62,168 bases of DNA from an uncultured Victivallales bacterium (GTDB taxonomy: Bacteria > Verrucomicrobiota > Lentisphaeria > Oligosphaerales > JAFGRS01): NCBI GenBank assembly GCA_903837355.1, contig CAILUI010000241.1, positions 1-62,168 of the forward strand, given 5' to 3'. A program made the position numbers and the translations under genes. This document shows positions 14,979 through 24,231 of the stretch, in pieces; positions within the stretch are counted from its first letter, which is position 1, and each line of letters opens with the position of its first letter. Below the pieces are notes generated by a model, which searched no databases, had not been told where the DNA came from, and worked only from the letters and a program-made list of their open reading frames with translations.

Positions 14979-17900
14979 GTGCGCGTCTTCCAGGTTGTCA
15001 TCCCGCTCGGCATCGTTGCCTCCTGCACTCTCGGCGCGCCGTTGGACGACTGGCTGCGGGCGCTGCCGGATTTCACGCTGCGAGCGGAGTACACGCCGCT
15101 GGTGCAACGCCCCCTGCAGTATGTCGGCTTCTCGTTCGGCGGACCCGACAGCGAGTTGCGGGAGATGCGCGAGGCGGGGGCGAACGTCGCCGGCCTCGGC
15201 GAGATGTGGACGCCGCAGACCGATCCGACCGCCCCCTTTGGCGTGGGCCTGCAGCCCCCGCCCGGCAGCGAGATGCTGGCGCAGTCGTTCACGGCCGCAG
15301 CCCCCTTCGACGCGGTGGCGCCCTGCCTGCCTACCATGAACTCCGACGACAGCGGCTGCGCCTGGAAGCTGGAGCGCGAGGCGGCGGGGGGCGGCTTCAC
15401 GCCGGTCGCCGACGGCCGCTGGGACGTGGTCGTCAACAACTCCTGGCCCGAGGCCCGCTTCCCCGAGCAACCCGCCGGACGCTATCGCTTCGTCATCCAG
15501 CAACCGACAGGCACCATGATCGGCTGGTGGGCCGGCAGCGAAGCGCTCTATCGCGACGGTCAGGCCGCCATTGGCCAGGAGCCATTCCCCACCCACAGTT
15601 TCGAGGTGCGCCTGCACGGCGGCGGGCGCTGGCTCGATCTGGTGCCGGCGACGCCGACCCACATCGCCGTCCCGCTCGGCCCGACCGAGTGGTCGCGCTT
15701 GCGGCGTTTCGGCATGAGCGGCAGCTTCCAGGTGGGCAACTGGAACAACCCCGGCTTCAACTACTACCCGCAGTGGTTTGTGGACAGGTTCCCCGAGACG
15801 GTCGCGCTCGACAGCAACGGCCAGCCCTTCCTGGGCGGCAGCACGCTCGGTCGCGAGATCGTCTCGCCCAACATCGAGAGTGCCGTCATCGCGGACGGCA
15901 CCCGCCGCTTCCTGCTCTCCCGCGGACGCTGGTTGCGGGACGAACCGAACCTGCTCTTCTACGTCCTCGGCGGGGAGTCGATGTACGCCACCTATGGCAA
16001 CGGGCGCTGGGCGGACTACTGCACCGACTCCCTGGATCACTTCCGGGCCTGGCTCACCGCGGTGCGTTACCGCGATCTCGCGGCTCTCAACGCCGCCTGG
16101 GGCACGGCCTACCCGGACGTCGCCGCCATCGCGGCGCCGCGCACCGCGGCAGCCGACGCGCGCTGGCTGGACTGGCTGGACTTCCGCTTTGAGTCGATGG
16201 GCGAGCGCGTCGGCTGGATGTACCAGGCCCTGCGCGAGGCCGACCCGCGCCACCCCGCCCTCACCTGCAACCATGGCACGATGTACAACGGCAACTCCTA
16301 CGCTGAACTCGGCGCCCGCCCGGAGCTCTTCGCCGCCCAGTCCGACGGCTTCGAGACCGGACAGATCATGACCGACAGCGACCCCGAATACTACAATCTC
16401 GAGTACATCGAAAGCCTCATCGGCCTGGGCAAGCCCTACTGCCCCGTCCGCCTCGCCTATAAGAAGACGGACGCCAAGGCCCGCGGCGGCGGCACCAGCT
16501 ACACGCCCGCAGCCGCGCGCCGCTACGGCTACGAGACCCTCGGCGCGGGGGCCTGGAACCTGGGCTTCATCCAGTGGTCGGGATCCCTGCCGGATGGCGA
16601 GTGGGGCGTGAAGGGCACCGCTGGGGAGAAGGCGATCGCGCAGTTCATGCGGGAGATCCAGGGGCTGGCACCGATCCTCGCCGACCTGCGTGCGGTCCGG
16701 CCGGCAGTCGGGGTCTTCCTCTCGCATCCCACCTGGGCCCTGCAGGGCTTTCTGCCCTCCTGGCACGCCCTGCACAACGCGGCCGTCGAGCGTCAGATCC
16801 CCAAATGCTATGTCTACGACGGGCAGATCCGCGCCGGCTTCGCAACCGACTACCCGACCCTCGTCAGCCTCGACAATGGCCTGGTCGACCCGCGCGTCGG
16901 CAAGGCCCTGCTCGAGTATGCCCGCCAGGGCGGACGGCTGATCGTGGCCGGCCAGTGGGGCGGCGAGGCGCTGGCCAGCGGCGCCGTGGGGCGGGGCGAG
17001 ATCGTCCGCCTCGATCCGGCCGACGCCGAGACGCTCTGCGACCACCTGGGGCCCGCGGCCCGACCCGTCGACGTCCGTTCCGCAGACACCGTCACGCGGC
17101 CGCTGGAGGAGGAAACCCTCTCCTGGCACGACACGCCCGCCGACCTTCGCGAGTTCGCCAGCCTCGGCCAAACCGTGACCGTCGCCCGCGACGGCCTGCA
17201 GTCCATCGCGCTGCTGATGCCAACCTACACGCAGCAACCGCCGTGCGGCTTCCGCCTCGAGGTGCGCCAGGACGGCCCGACGGGGGCACTCCTGGCCGCG
17301 CGTGATGTCCCCAGCGACATCGCCGACAACGCCTGGGTGGAGTGCGCCCTGCCCCAACCGCCAGCCCGGAACAGCGTCCTCTACATCGCCGCCCTGGCAC
17401 CGCCGGAACTGCCCCGTACCCGTATCGGTTGGTGGTCGACCGCCAAGGACGCCTACGCCGGCGGCTGCGCCTTCGCCGCTGGCGAAGCACTGGCCGGCGA
17501 CCGCCGCGTGCAGATGCGCTACCAGGTGCCCTGTCCAGCCGCGCGCTGCATCGAGAGTTTCGTGCTCGCGGACGGGGTCAACACTGCCGTAGTACTGGTC
17601 AATACGGCGCCGTTCGCCATTGCCACCGCGGTCGATCTGTCGCGACTGCTGCCACCGGCCCAGGCCTCGGCCTACACGGTCCGTAGCTGCCTGCAGCCCA
17701 ACTCCTGGACCGGCAACGGCCCACGCAGCGAACTCCGGCTGGGCGCCAACGACGCCGCGGTGCTGTACGCGCAGTGGAACGGGGATACGGACGCTGTCGG
17801 CGCCCTGGTCGCCGAGGCCCGACGGCGCGCCGACGCCTGGGCCCCCCTGAACGCCCTGACACCGGCGGCGGCCTACGCGCTGCAGAACGCCACGACGCGG

Positions 17901-18281
17901 CTGGCGGCGCCGGCCATGGCCCCGAAGGCCGCCGCCAGCGCCCTCGCCGTCTGCCGGGAAATCGGCCTGGCCGTGGACTGCCCGCCCACGCTGGGAGCGC
18001 CGCCGCAATCCCTCACGGCCCGCTGCTACGACGCCGCCGGCCGCCCGCTCGACGTCGACCGCGCCTGGGCCGAGTTCACCCCGACCCAGGGACTGACGCT
18101 GGACCTGGAACGAACCGCCGTCGGGGTCTACCAGCTCCGGCTCGCGTCCGCCGACTTGCCCCGGCTCTACGACTACGGTCGTAAGGCCTACGGCCCCTTC
18201 GCCGGACCGCTACGCATCCGGGTTGCGGCCAAGCTGGGCCGGCTGGGGTCCGCGCTCCTGGTCGATGTGGTGGTGAAGTGA
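14979..18281 (+). CDS. Secreted GH42-like (beta-galactosidase-type) protein
   Basis: A 1100-aa protein starting with GTG (AGGAG 8 nt upstream). The N-terminus MRVFQVVIPLGIVASCTLGA is a signal peptide. Residues 50-520 fit a GH42-like barrel: GFSFGGPDSELREMREAGAN, FYVLGGESMYATYG (acid/base Glu candidate near 333), a stretch running FRAWL...LAALNAAWGTAYPD as in GH42, and AQSDGFETGQ. Around 560-660 PAVGVFLSHPTWALQ and ARQGGRLIVAGQWGGEAL resemble the GH42 trimerisation-like domain. The last 400 residues are beta-rich with no family I recognise. Exact substrate is unknown; secreted or periplasmic galactosidase-like activity is an inference. Long antisense open frames exist but are codon-bias shadows. 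Confidence 0.72.
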   Translation: MRVFQVVIPLGIVASCTLGAPLDDWLRALPDFTLRAEYTPLVQRPLQYVGFSFGGPDSELREMREAGANVAGLGEMWTPQTDPTAPFGVGLQPPPGSEMLAQSFTAAAPFDAVAPCLPTMNSDDSGCAWKLEREAAGGGFTPVADGRWDVVVNNSWPEARFPEQPAGRYRFVIQQPTGTMIGWWAGSEALYRDGQAAIGQEPFPTHSFEVRLHGGGRWLDLVPATPTHIAVPLGPTEWSRLRRFGMSGSFQVGNWNNPGFNYYPQWFVDRFPETVALDSNGQPFLGGSTLGREIVSPNIESAVIADGTRRFLLSRGRWLRDEPNLLFYVLGGESMYATYGNGRWADYCTDSLDHFRAWLTAVRYRDLAALNAAWGTAYPDVAAIAAPRTAAADARWLDWLDFRFESMGERVGWMYQALREADPRHPALTCNHGTMYNGNSYAELGARPELFAAQSDGFETGQIMTDSDPEYYNLEYIESLIGLGKPYCPVRLAYKKTDAKARGGGTSYTPAAARRYGYETLGAGAWNLGFIQWSGSLPDGEWGVKGTAGEKAIAQFMREIQGLAPILADLRAVRPAVGVFLSHPTWALQGFLPSWHALHNAAVERQIPKCYVYDGQIRAGFATDYPTLVSLDNGLVDPRVGKALLEYARQGGRLIVAGQWGGEALASGAVGRGEIVRLDPADAETLCDHLGPAARPVDVRSADTVTRPLEEETLSWHDTPADLREFASLGQTVTVARDGLQSIALLMPTYTQQPPCGFRLEVRQDGPTGALLAARDVPSDIADNAWVECALPQPPARNSVLYIAALAPPELPRTRIGWWSTAKDAYAGGCAFAAGEALAGDRRVQMRYQVPCPAARCIESFVLADGVNTAVVLVNTAPFAIATAVDLSRLLPPAQASAYTVRSCLQPNSWTGNGPRSELRLGANDAAVLYAQWNGDTDAVGALVAEARRRADAWAPLNALTPAAAYALQNATTRLAAPAMAPKAAASALAVCREIGLAVDCPPTLGAPPQSLTARCYDAAGRPLDVDRAWAEFTPTQGLTLDLERTAVGVYQLRLASADLPRLYDYGRKAYGPFAGPLRIRVAAKLGRLGSALLVDVVVK

Positions 18282-18289
18282 GGCGGGGC

Positions 18290-18600
18290 GAGCCACCGAC
18301 AGTCCAAAGCTCCGCCTGGCGGCCGGCGCGGTGGAGTACTGAGTCCCGGCAGCAGCGGAAAGCGGTGTCGAGCCACCGACAGTCCAAAGCTTGGCCTGGC
18401 GGCCGGCGCGGTGGGGCACTGAGTCCCGGCAGCAGCGGAAAGCGGTGTCGAGCCACCGACAGTCCAAAGCTTAGCCTGGCGGCCGGCGCGGTGGGGCACT
18501 GAGTCCCGGCAGCGGCGGAAAGCGGTGTCGAGCCACCGACAGTCCAAAGCTTGGCCTGGCGGCCGGCGCGGTGGAGTACTGAGTCCCGGCAGCGGCGGGA
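18290..18600. repeat. 80-bp tandem repeat array, 4 copies
   Basis: Copies begin with GAGCCACCGACAGTCCAAAG at 18290, 18370, 18450 and 18530, exactly 80 bp apart, differing at only a few positions (for example tccg/ttgg/ttag, and gagtact versus gggcact). The fourth copy diverges after 'cggcggga'. It lies 9 bp after the stop of the GH42-like gene, between convergent genes, in an otherwise gene-free 423-bp gap. Confidence 0.95.
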
Positions 18601-18602
18601 CT

Positions 18603-18640
18603 CTTTGGACTGCGGCGGCTTGACGCCGCTTTCGGGCGGG
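18603..18640. repeat. Palindromic 'ctttggactgcggcgg' element
   Basis: CTTTGGACTG is followed by GCGGCG and CGCCGC that pair (stem 18612-18617 with 18624-18629). CTTTGGACTG is the reverse complement of CAGTCCAAAG inside each 80-bp unit, so the array appears built from this element. Similar palindromes recur in Verrucomicrobia-like genomes (from memory). Confidence 0.55.
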
Positions 18641-18704
18641 CAGAAGCAGACCGTCAGCCGACGGTCATAGCGCCGCCGGCGCAACCGCCTCAGTGCGGCA
18701 GCCC

Positions 18705-21700
18705 TCACTCAGGCCGGGACATGAGGTCGACCAGGGGCTCGCCAGCGAGGCCGGTAAAGCGCAAGGCCAGCCCCCACTCACCCCCGTATTGGCTGACCTT
18801 GACCAGCAGCGGATTCCAGCCCTGCCGCAGGTGCGCCTTGACCGTGTCGTCGCCGAGGTGCGTCGGGCGCCGGGCGTCGTTGGCATGAACCACGGCCCCA
18901 TTCAGCCAGACCTTCACCCCGTCGTCGCTGCCCAGTTCGAGCCTGACGTCCTGCTCGGCGGCGCTGTAGACGGCGGCGCGCAGGTAGCCGGCCCCGGTCT
19001 CGGCGCCCAGAAGCGCGCCGAGGTTGATGTCGCCCGCTGTGATGAAGGGAGTCCACGGCCCGTCCAGCGCACCCACCGGCTGCCAGCGCACGGCGGCCTC
19101 GGCCTGCTCGGGCGGCCAGGCGGTGGCGAAGGGGTCCTGGCCAGCGCCGGCGAACGGCCCGGACAGGTTCCACAGGGCAACGCGACCACGCAGACCGGCC
19201 GCCCCGTCGAGGACCTGCTGCAACTCCTGGCGGAAGGCCTCGTCGGCCGCTGCCAGGCCCTGCTGCACGGCCACGATGGTGTCGCGCACTCCCGGCTGGT
19301 TGGTGCCGACCAGCCAGCGTGCCAGGCGCACGAAGGCGGTCCGGGCCTCCTGCTGCGACACCGGGTCGGCCAGGAACTCGCTGACGAGGGTCAGCGCCTG
19401 GGGATCCGGCAGGGTGGGCAGAATGGCCAGCACCTGCCGGCGCTCGTCCGGCTGGGGCGCCGCCACCAAAGCGGCGCGGCAACGCCGCAGGCGTTCCTCA
19501 AGAGGGAGCTGGCTGGCCAGTCCGAGCAGGCGCACGCTGCCGCGCCAGGCCAGGGTCTTACGTACGGGATCCGTCTCCGCGGCGGCGATCTCAGCGAGGG
19601 TCTCCAGAGGCGTTGGGTCCGGCCACTGAGCCAGGGCGCGGATGGCTGGCTCGCGCACGGCGGCATCCTGACTGCGGGCCGCGGCCGTCAGCGTCTCGAG
19701 CGCCTTCGCCCCCCCGAAACGGCCCAGGAGACGAAGCAACGACGGCTGGGCTGCCGCCGGCGCCCGCGCCAGGGCCGCCAGCAGGTGTTCCCCGACCGCG
19801 GCACGGTCGGGGGCCCGCTCGGCGACCGTCTGCAGAGCCTGCGCCGCCGCCTCACGGCTCTCGGCGTCCGGCAGCGCGAGCCAGACCTCGATCAGCGCCG
19901 GCAACTGTTCCGGGCCGCTGACCGCGGCCAGTCCGCGCCAGGCCTCGCGCCGAACCCCGGCATCGGCATCCGCGCTCGCCCCGCGCAGGCTGGCCGCGGC
20001 AGTCGGCGAACGGCGCTCGGCGAGCACCCGGCACGCCAATGCACGCACGGCGGGCTCACCGTCACCGAGCAACGCCTCCAGGGCCGCGTCTGCCCCTGCG
20101 CCCGAGAGCCGCTCGAGCGCCTGCGTCGCTGCCGCCGCGTCCGCCGTGTCCAGAGTCGTCGCCAGCCGGGCGAGAGCCGGAACCTGGGCGCCATCGCCCA
20201 AGGTCTCGAGAGCCACGCACGCCGCCTGGCGGACCGCCGGCGACGCTGACGCCATGGCCTCGCCCACCGCGGCGGCCGCGGTACGGTCGCCGCGCTCGGC
20301 CAGGGCGTACAGCAGAGCGCTCTGCGTATCCTCTTCCAGCTCAGATAGAACCGCAACGAGAGCTGAGGTCACAGCGGGACCGGGAAGGCTCAGGCTGGCG
20401 CGCGCGGCAGCCTGGCGCAAGGACGGTTCCGGCGCCCGCAGAGCGGCCAGCACGGCCGGCAACGCGGCCTCGCCGGCGGCGCGGGCGAGGCCGGTCAGGG
20501 CAGCCACCCGGAGCGCGCCGGTGGGGGCGGCAGCGTACAGCTCCTGGAAGGCGCGGGCGGCGGTGCCGGCACGGCCGGCGGCGAGGTCAGCCTCGGCGCA
20601 GCGCAGGAGGGCATCGTCTCGCAGCGGGATCAGCTCCACCGGCAACGACGCCGTCCGCAATGCCTCGGCCGCAGCGGGCGAGGCCAACAGGCCCAACGCC
20701 GCCACGGCAGCCCGGCGCACGGCCGGCGCCGGGTCGCTGAGACGGGCGGCCACCGCGGGCACGGCACCGACGTCGCCACGGCGGCCGAGCGCGGCCACCA
20801 CCAGCGCTGCCGAGTCGCCCTCCAGGGTCGGCAGGGCGGCGGTCAGCGCCGCGCCGGCCGCGGGCGCCTCGAGCCCACCCAGGGCCGTCGCCGCCAGGTG
20901 CGCAAACTCCGGGACACGGAGGAGCTCAGCCAAGGCGGGGACGGCGCGGGCCGACCCCCAGGTGCGCAGGATGCGACAGAGCTCGTGCCGGGCGTCGGCG
21001 CTCGTCGACTCGTCCTGCAGCAGGGCGAGGAGCCGGCACTCCAACAGGGCGCGCTGGTCCGGCGGCACCGCCCGCAAGCGGTCCGTCAGACGGGTCCAGA
21101 CCAGCCGGCTCGCGCCGGCACGGAAAGCACGCAGCTCCTGCACGGCGGCCTCTGGGAGCAGCGCCGCGAGCCAGGCGGCGGCACTGGTCTGCAGGGGCCG
21201 CACGCGCAGGGCCCGGTAGGCCACGGGACCATGATCGCCCTGCAGGCTCAGCGGCCCAACCGGGCGCTCATCGCTAAAGGCGGCGGCGCGGCTGGGACCC
21301 GTCACCTCAACGTCCGCGTGGATCAGGACCCCGTTATGCCAGACTCTGACGAAGCGCGCGTTGGCCAGCTTGGCGCCGTCCGGGGCGAAGCGCGGCGCGC
21401 GAAAGATGACGTCGAAGGTCTGCCACTCGCCCGCCGGGCGGCTGGCGTTGAGGCGCGGCGCCCTGCCCTCGTAGCCGGGCGGTTGACGGCCCTCGTCCCA
21501 GCGTTCGTAGACGCCGCCACAATCGCCGGAGGTGGGCGCTGCCACCCCGAAGCTGTCGAGGACCTGGATCTCGTAGCGGCCCTGGAAGTAGACGCCCGAG
21601 TTGGAGCCCTTGGGCACCATGAACTCGACGTGGGCCTCGAGGTCGCCGTACTCCGTCGCACTGAACAGGTCCGTGGTCCGTCCAGTCGGGCCGTTGACCA

Positions 21701-22820
21701 TGACGCCCTTGCCAGCCTGCCAACGCAGCGTCGCCGGCGCGGCGGGATCCATGACGGCCGCGGCGGCCTCGACCCACTCGCCGCGGGGCTCGCGCCAGTC
21801 GCTCAGACCGGCGGCGCCCAGGGAGATCCACTCGCCGGCATAGCGCGCAGCGAAGGCGCGCCAGGTCGCCATGGAACGGCGCAGGTTGTCCGCCACGTCG
21901 CCGCCGATGCCGTAGCCTTGCAGGCCCAGCGGACCGGCGTACCCGAACTCGTGCAGGGCGATCAGCACGTTGTAGGCATCGAGCGTGCCCCGGTCGAGGG
22001 TCTGGATGAGCCCCGGCCAGTCGCTGGCGCCCTGGTCGGCGCCATTGACCGTGGCCAGGAACAACCGCGGCGCCGCGGCCGAAATGGCGGCGTAGAGGTC
22101 CTGGTCGCCTGACACCCGCAGAAAGTGGCAGAGATTGAAGGTGGCGCCGACGTTGGGCAGATCCACCTTCGCCGCCACCCGCACCGCGTCCTCGACGCGC
22201 TCCACCCAGAAACCGGTGTGCGGGTAGATGGCGATGCGAACCCCGCACGCCGCGGCCTTGGCGCCCAGTTCCCGCAGCAGCGGCACCGCCAGCGCATCAC
22301 CGGCCGCTGAGGACGGCGGGAAGCTGCGGCTCGTCAGCGGCAGCCACAGGCAGACGCCCCGATCCTTCAGCGCCTGCAGCGCCGTATCGTGGGCGGCCGG
22401 ATCGGCGTCGCCATCAATGGCCAGACCGGAGTACACGGCGAACAGCTTGAGTTCATTCTGGTCGAGCGTGTTGCAGAACTCTGGTAGGCCCGCCAGGCCG
22501 GAATGGTCGACGCCCGCATAGCCCAGGGAGCGCAGCATAGCCGCCTGCGACTCGGGGGTGCCGTGCGCCGAGTCACGGGTGCCGGTATCCATAGCGAAAA
22601 AGGCAAACGGCAGTGCCGCTTCGGCGGGCTGGGCCAAGGCGCCTGGAATGCACGCCGCCAGAAGCAGCGCCAGCAGCGCCGCACCGGCGAAAACGGGCAG
22701 CCGTCGGTGCGCCCGCACAGGCAGAGTACAGCAGTCCATAGGGCAGTCCATCCCACGCTTCGTCCAGTACGTCCAGTGTGCCCAGCCCAGCCGGTGCTTC
22801 CACCTGCGCATGCCGCCCAT
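18705..22820 (-). CDS. Multidomain protein: sugar epimerase-like barrel, DUF1080-like lectin fold, HEAT repeats, C-terminal beta domain
   Basis: A 1371-aa exported fusion. A hydrophobic stretch near residues 39-58 (VFAGAALLALLLAACIPGALA) is a signal. About 65-330 is an AP-endonuclease-2-like (xylose isomerase-type) barrel: SLGYAGVDHSGL, NVGATFNLCHFLRVSG, NVLIALHEFGYAGPLGLQGYG. About 347-540 is a DUF1080/3-keto-disaccharide-hydrolase-type domain: FMVPKGSNSGVYFQGRYEIQ, GEWQTFDVIFRAP, RVWHNGVLIH. About 570-1175 has many HEAT repeats (DPAPAVRRAAVAALG and similar). About 1210-1371 is a jelly-roll/PA14-like domain with LGSDDGVKVWLNG. The ATG at 22820 overlaps the TGA of the upstream oxidoreductase (TGATG), implying coupling; later Met codons (22811, 22751) remain possible because the signal starts late. 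A role in keto-sugar glycoside turnover is inferred. Confidence 0.78.
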   Translation of the reverse strand: MGGMRRWKHRLGWAHWTYWTKRGMDCPMDCCTLPVRAHRRLPVFAGAALLALLLAACIPGALAQPAEAALPFAFFAMDTGTRDSAHGTPESQAAMLRSLGYAGVDHSGLAGLPEFCNTLDQNELKLFAVYSGLAIDGDADPAAHDTALQALKDRGVCLWLPLTSRSFPPSSAAGDALAVPLLRELGAKAAACGVRIAIYPHTGFWVERVEDAVRVAAKVDLPNVGATFNLCHFLRVSGDQDLYAAISAAAPRLFLATVNGADQGASDWPGLIQTLDRGTLDAYNVLIALHEFGYAGPLGLQGYGIGGDVADNLRRSMATWRAFAARYAGEWISLGAAGLSDWREPRGEWVEAAAAVMDPAAPATLRWQAGKGVMVNGPTGRTTDLFSATEYGDLEAHVEFMVPKGSNSGVYFQGRYEIQVLDSFGVAAPTSGDCGGVYERWDEGRQPPGYEGRAPRLNASRPAGEWQTFDVIFRAPRFAPDGAKLANARFVRVWHNGVLIHADVEVTGPSRAAAFSDERPVGPLSLQGDHGPVAYRALRVRPLQTSAAAWLAALLPEAAVQELRAFRAGASRLVWTRLTDRLRAVPPDQRALLECRLLALLQDESTSADARHELCRILRTWGSARAVPALAELLRVPEFAHLAATALGGLEAPAAGAALTAALPTLEGDSAALVVAALGRRGDVGAVPAVAARLSDPAPAVRRAAVAALGLLASPAAAEALRTASLPVELIPLRDDALLRCAEADLAAGRAGTAARAFQELYAAAPTGALRVAALTGLARAAGEAALPAVLAALRAPEPSLRQAAARASLSLPGPAVTSALVAVLSELEEDTQSALLYALAERGDRTAAAAVGEAMASASPAVRQAACVALETLGDGAQVPALARLATTLDTADAAAATQALERLSGAGADAALEALLGDGEPAVRALACRVLAERRSPTAAASLRGASADADAGVRREAWRGLAAVSGPEQLPALIEVWLALPDAESREAAAQALQTVAERAPDRAAVGEHLLAALARAPAAAQPSLLRLLGRFGGAKALETLTAAARSQDAAVREPAIRALAQWPDPTPLETLAEIAAAETDPVRKTLAWRGSVRLLGLASQLPLEERLRRCRAALVAAPQPDERRQVLAILPTLPDPQALTLVSEFLADPVSQQEARTAFVRLARWLVGTNQPGVRDTIVAVQQGLAAADEAFRQELQQVLDGAAGLRGRVALWNLSGPFAGAGQDPFATAWPPEQAEAAVRWQPVGALDGPWTPFITAGDINLGALLGAETGAGYLRAAVYSAAEQDVRLELGSDDGVKVWLNGAVVHANDARRPTHLGDDTVKAHLRQGWNPLLVKVSQYGGEWGLALRFTGLAGEPLVDLMSRPE

Positions 22821-24130
22821 CACAGCACCCACGGCGCGCGCATGGTGCGGCTCAGCAGGCGATTGGCCTGGTCGTCGCCGGCAAAGCGCTCGGCGGCCGG
22901 GTCCCAGCGCAGTTTGCGGCCGAGGAACATGGCGATGTTGCCGATGTGGCTGAGCGTGATGCTGCGATGTCCGATCTCGGCCGGCGCATAGGTCGGCCGG
23001 CGACTGTGGATGCAATCCAGGAACTCACGCTGTTCACGACCGCGATTAGTGCGCAGACGGATCTCGCCGGGGAGAATCGGGGCCGCCAGCAGATCGGCGT
23101 TTGAGGCCCGCAGCGGCGCGCCCCAGTCGGACACTTCCAGCCAGCCGTCCGTACCCTCGAAACGGATGGACGGGGTGCCGCTGGCGCAGACCAGAGTCAC
23201 GCCATTGGCATACTCGTAGGTGATCTCCCACTGCGTCGCGGTGTTGTACAGCCCATCGGGCGGGAAGTAGCCCCGGCCTTCGACGCTGATCGGTCCACTG
23301 AGCTCGCTGTCGTTGCCCCACTGCGCAATGTCGTTGAGGTGGGCGCCCCAGTCCGTCAGCATGCCGCCCGAGTAGTCGAGGATCCAGCGGAAGTTGAAGT
23401 GGCAGCGCGCCGGCGTGTAGTAGGCCTCCGGGGCTTGCCCCAGCCACATGTCGAAGTCGAAGCCCGGCGGCACCGGTTCGGGCGCGTGGTTCGCGCCCGG
23501 CGTCCCGGCGATGCCGCGGCCACCGGGCAACTCGGTGCGGATGCGCAGCAGACGGCCAATGCGGCCATTGCGCACCAACTCGGCGGCCCGGTGGAAGCTG
23601 GCCATCGAGCGGTTCTCGGAAGCGGTCTGGAAGACACGAGCGTAGCGCCGCATGGTGTCGCTCAGGATACGGCCTTCGCACACCGTCAAGGTCAGCGGCT
23701 TCTCGCAGAAGACGTCCTTGCCAGCCCGCGCCGCCGCCACCGCCGGGAGCACGTGCCAGTGGTCCGGCGTCGAGATGACCACCGCATCGACGTCATCACG
23801 GGCCACCACCTCGCGCCAGTCCGGCGTGGTGAAGATACCAGCGGTGCTCGCCGGCGCGCCGCCCTGGGCGTACTGCTTGGCGACCCGCTCCGCGGCGCCC
23901 TGCAGCCGCCCGGCATCGACATCGCAGAGGGCCACGATCTGGGCGTCGGGCTGCCCGAGGAAGGTCGCGAGGTTGACCCCGACGCCGTGATCGCCGAGAC
24001 CGATGAACCCCAGCGCCACCCGCCCGCTGGCCGGGGGGCGCGCCGCCGCCGCGCTCGCGCCACGCAGCAGCGTGACGCCGGCAGCGGCGCCGGCCAGATC
24101 GCAGAGGAAGCGTCGTCGATTGAGTCTCAT
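22820..24130 (-). CDS. Gfo/Idh/MocA family oxidoreductase, Tat-exported
   Basis: An NAD(P)-dependent sugar oxidoreductase of 436 aa. NRRRFLCDLAGAAAGVTLL is a twin-arginine-like export signal. ALGFIGLGDHGVGVN begins the Rossmann fold, followed by ALCDVDAGR, ISTPDHWHV and CEKPLTLTV (catalytic Lys near 142). The C-terminal half has DYSGGMLTDWGAHLNDIAQW and ends LGRKLRWDP...NRLLSRTMRAPW, as in the secreted planctobacterial Gfo/Idh/MocA group. It is coupled by a TGATG overlap to the 1371-aa fusion, and lies 101 nt after the symporter gene. Together they suggest uptake or processing of an oxidised sugar; substrate unknown. Confidence 0.88.
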   Translation of the reverse strand: MRLNRRRFLCDLAGAAAGVTLLRGASAAAARPPASGRVALGFIGLGDHGVGVNLATFLGQPDAQIVALCDVDAGRLQGAAERVAKQYAQGGAPASTAGIFTTPDWREVVARDDVDAVVISTPDHWHVLPAVAAARAGKDVFCEKPLTLTVCEGRILSDTMRRYARVFQTASENRSMASFHRAAELVRNGRIGRLLRIRTELPGGRGIAGTPGANHAPEPVPPGFDFDMWLGQAPEAYYTPARCHFNFRWILDYSGGMLTDWGAHLNDIAQWGNDSELSGPISVEGRGYFPPDGLYNTATQWEITYEYANGVTLVCASGTPSIRFEGTDGWLEVSDWGAPLRASNADLLAAPILPGEIRLRTNRGREQREFLDCIHSRRPTYAPAEIGHRSITLSHIGNIAMFLGRKLRWDPAAERFAGDDQANRLLSRTMRAPWVL

Positions 24131-24231
24131 AGGTTACCGCCGTAGTGTCCAGTCCCTGACCCAGGACATCCCTGCGCCAGTGGCCAGGTTCGCTGCCACA
24201 CCGTCAACTCTGCCCGTTCGGGCGAAAGCCG

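Noticed and set aside
14970..18008. Antisense open frame of about 1012 codons over the GH42-like gene
   Set aside because: Arg/Gly/Val-rich shadow in high-GC DNA; the plus-strand frame has a signal peptide, RBS and family motifs.
18290..18600. CRISPR array or coding repeat
   Set aside because: 80-bp head-to-tail units without unique spacers; frames across it lack starts and family similarity.
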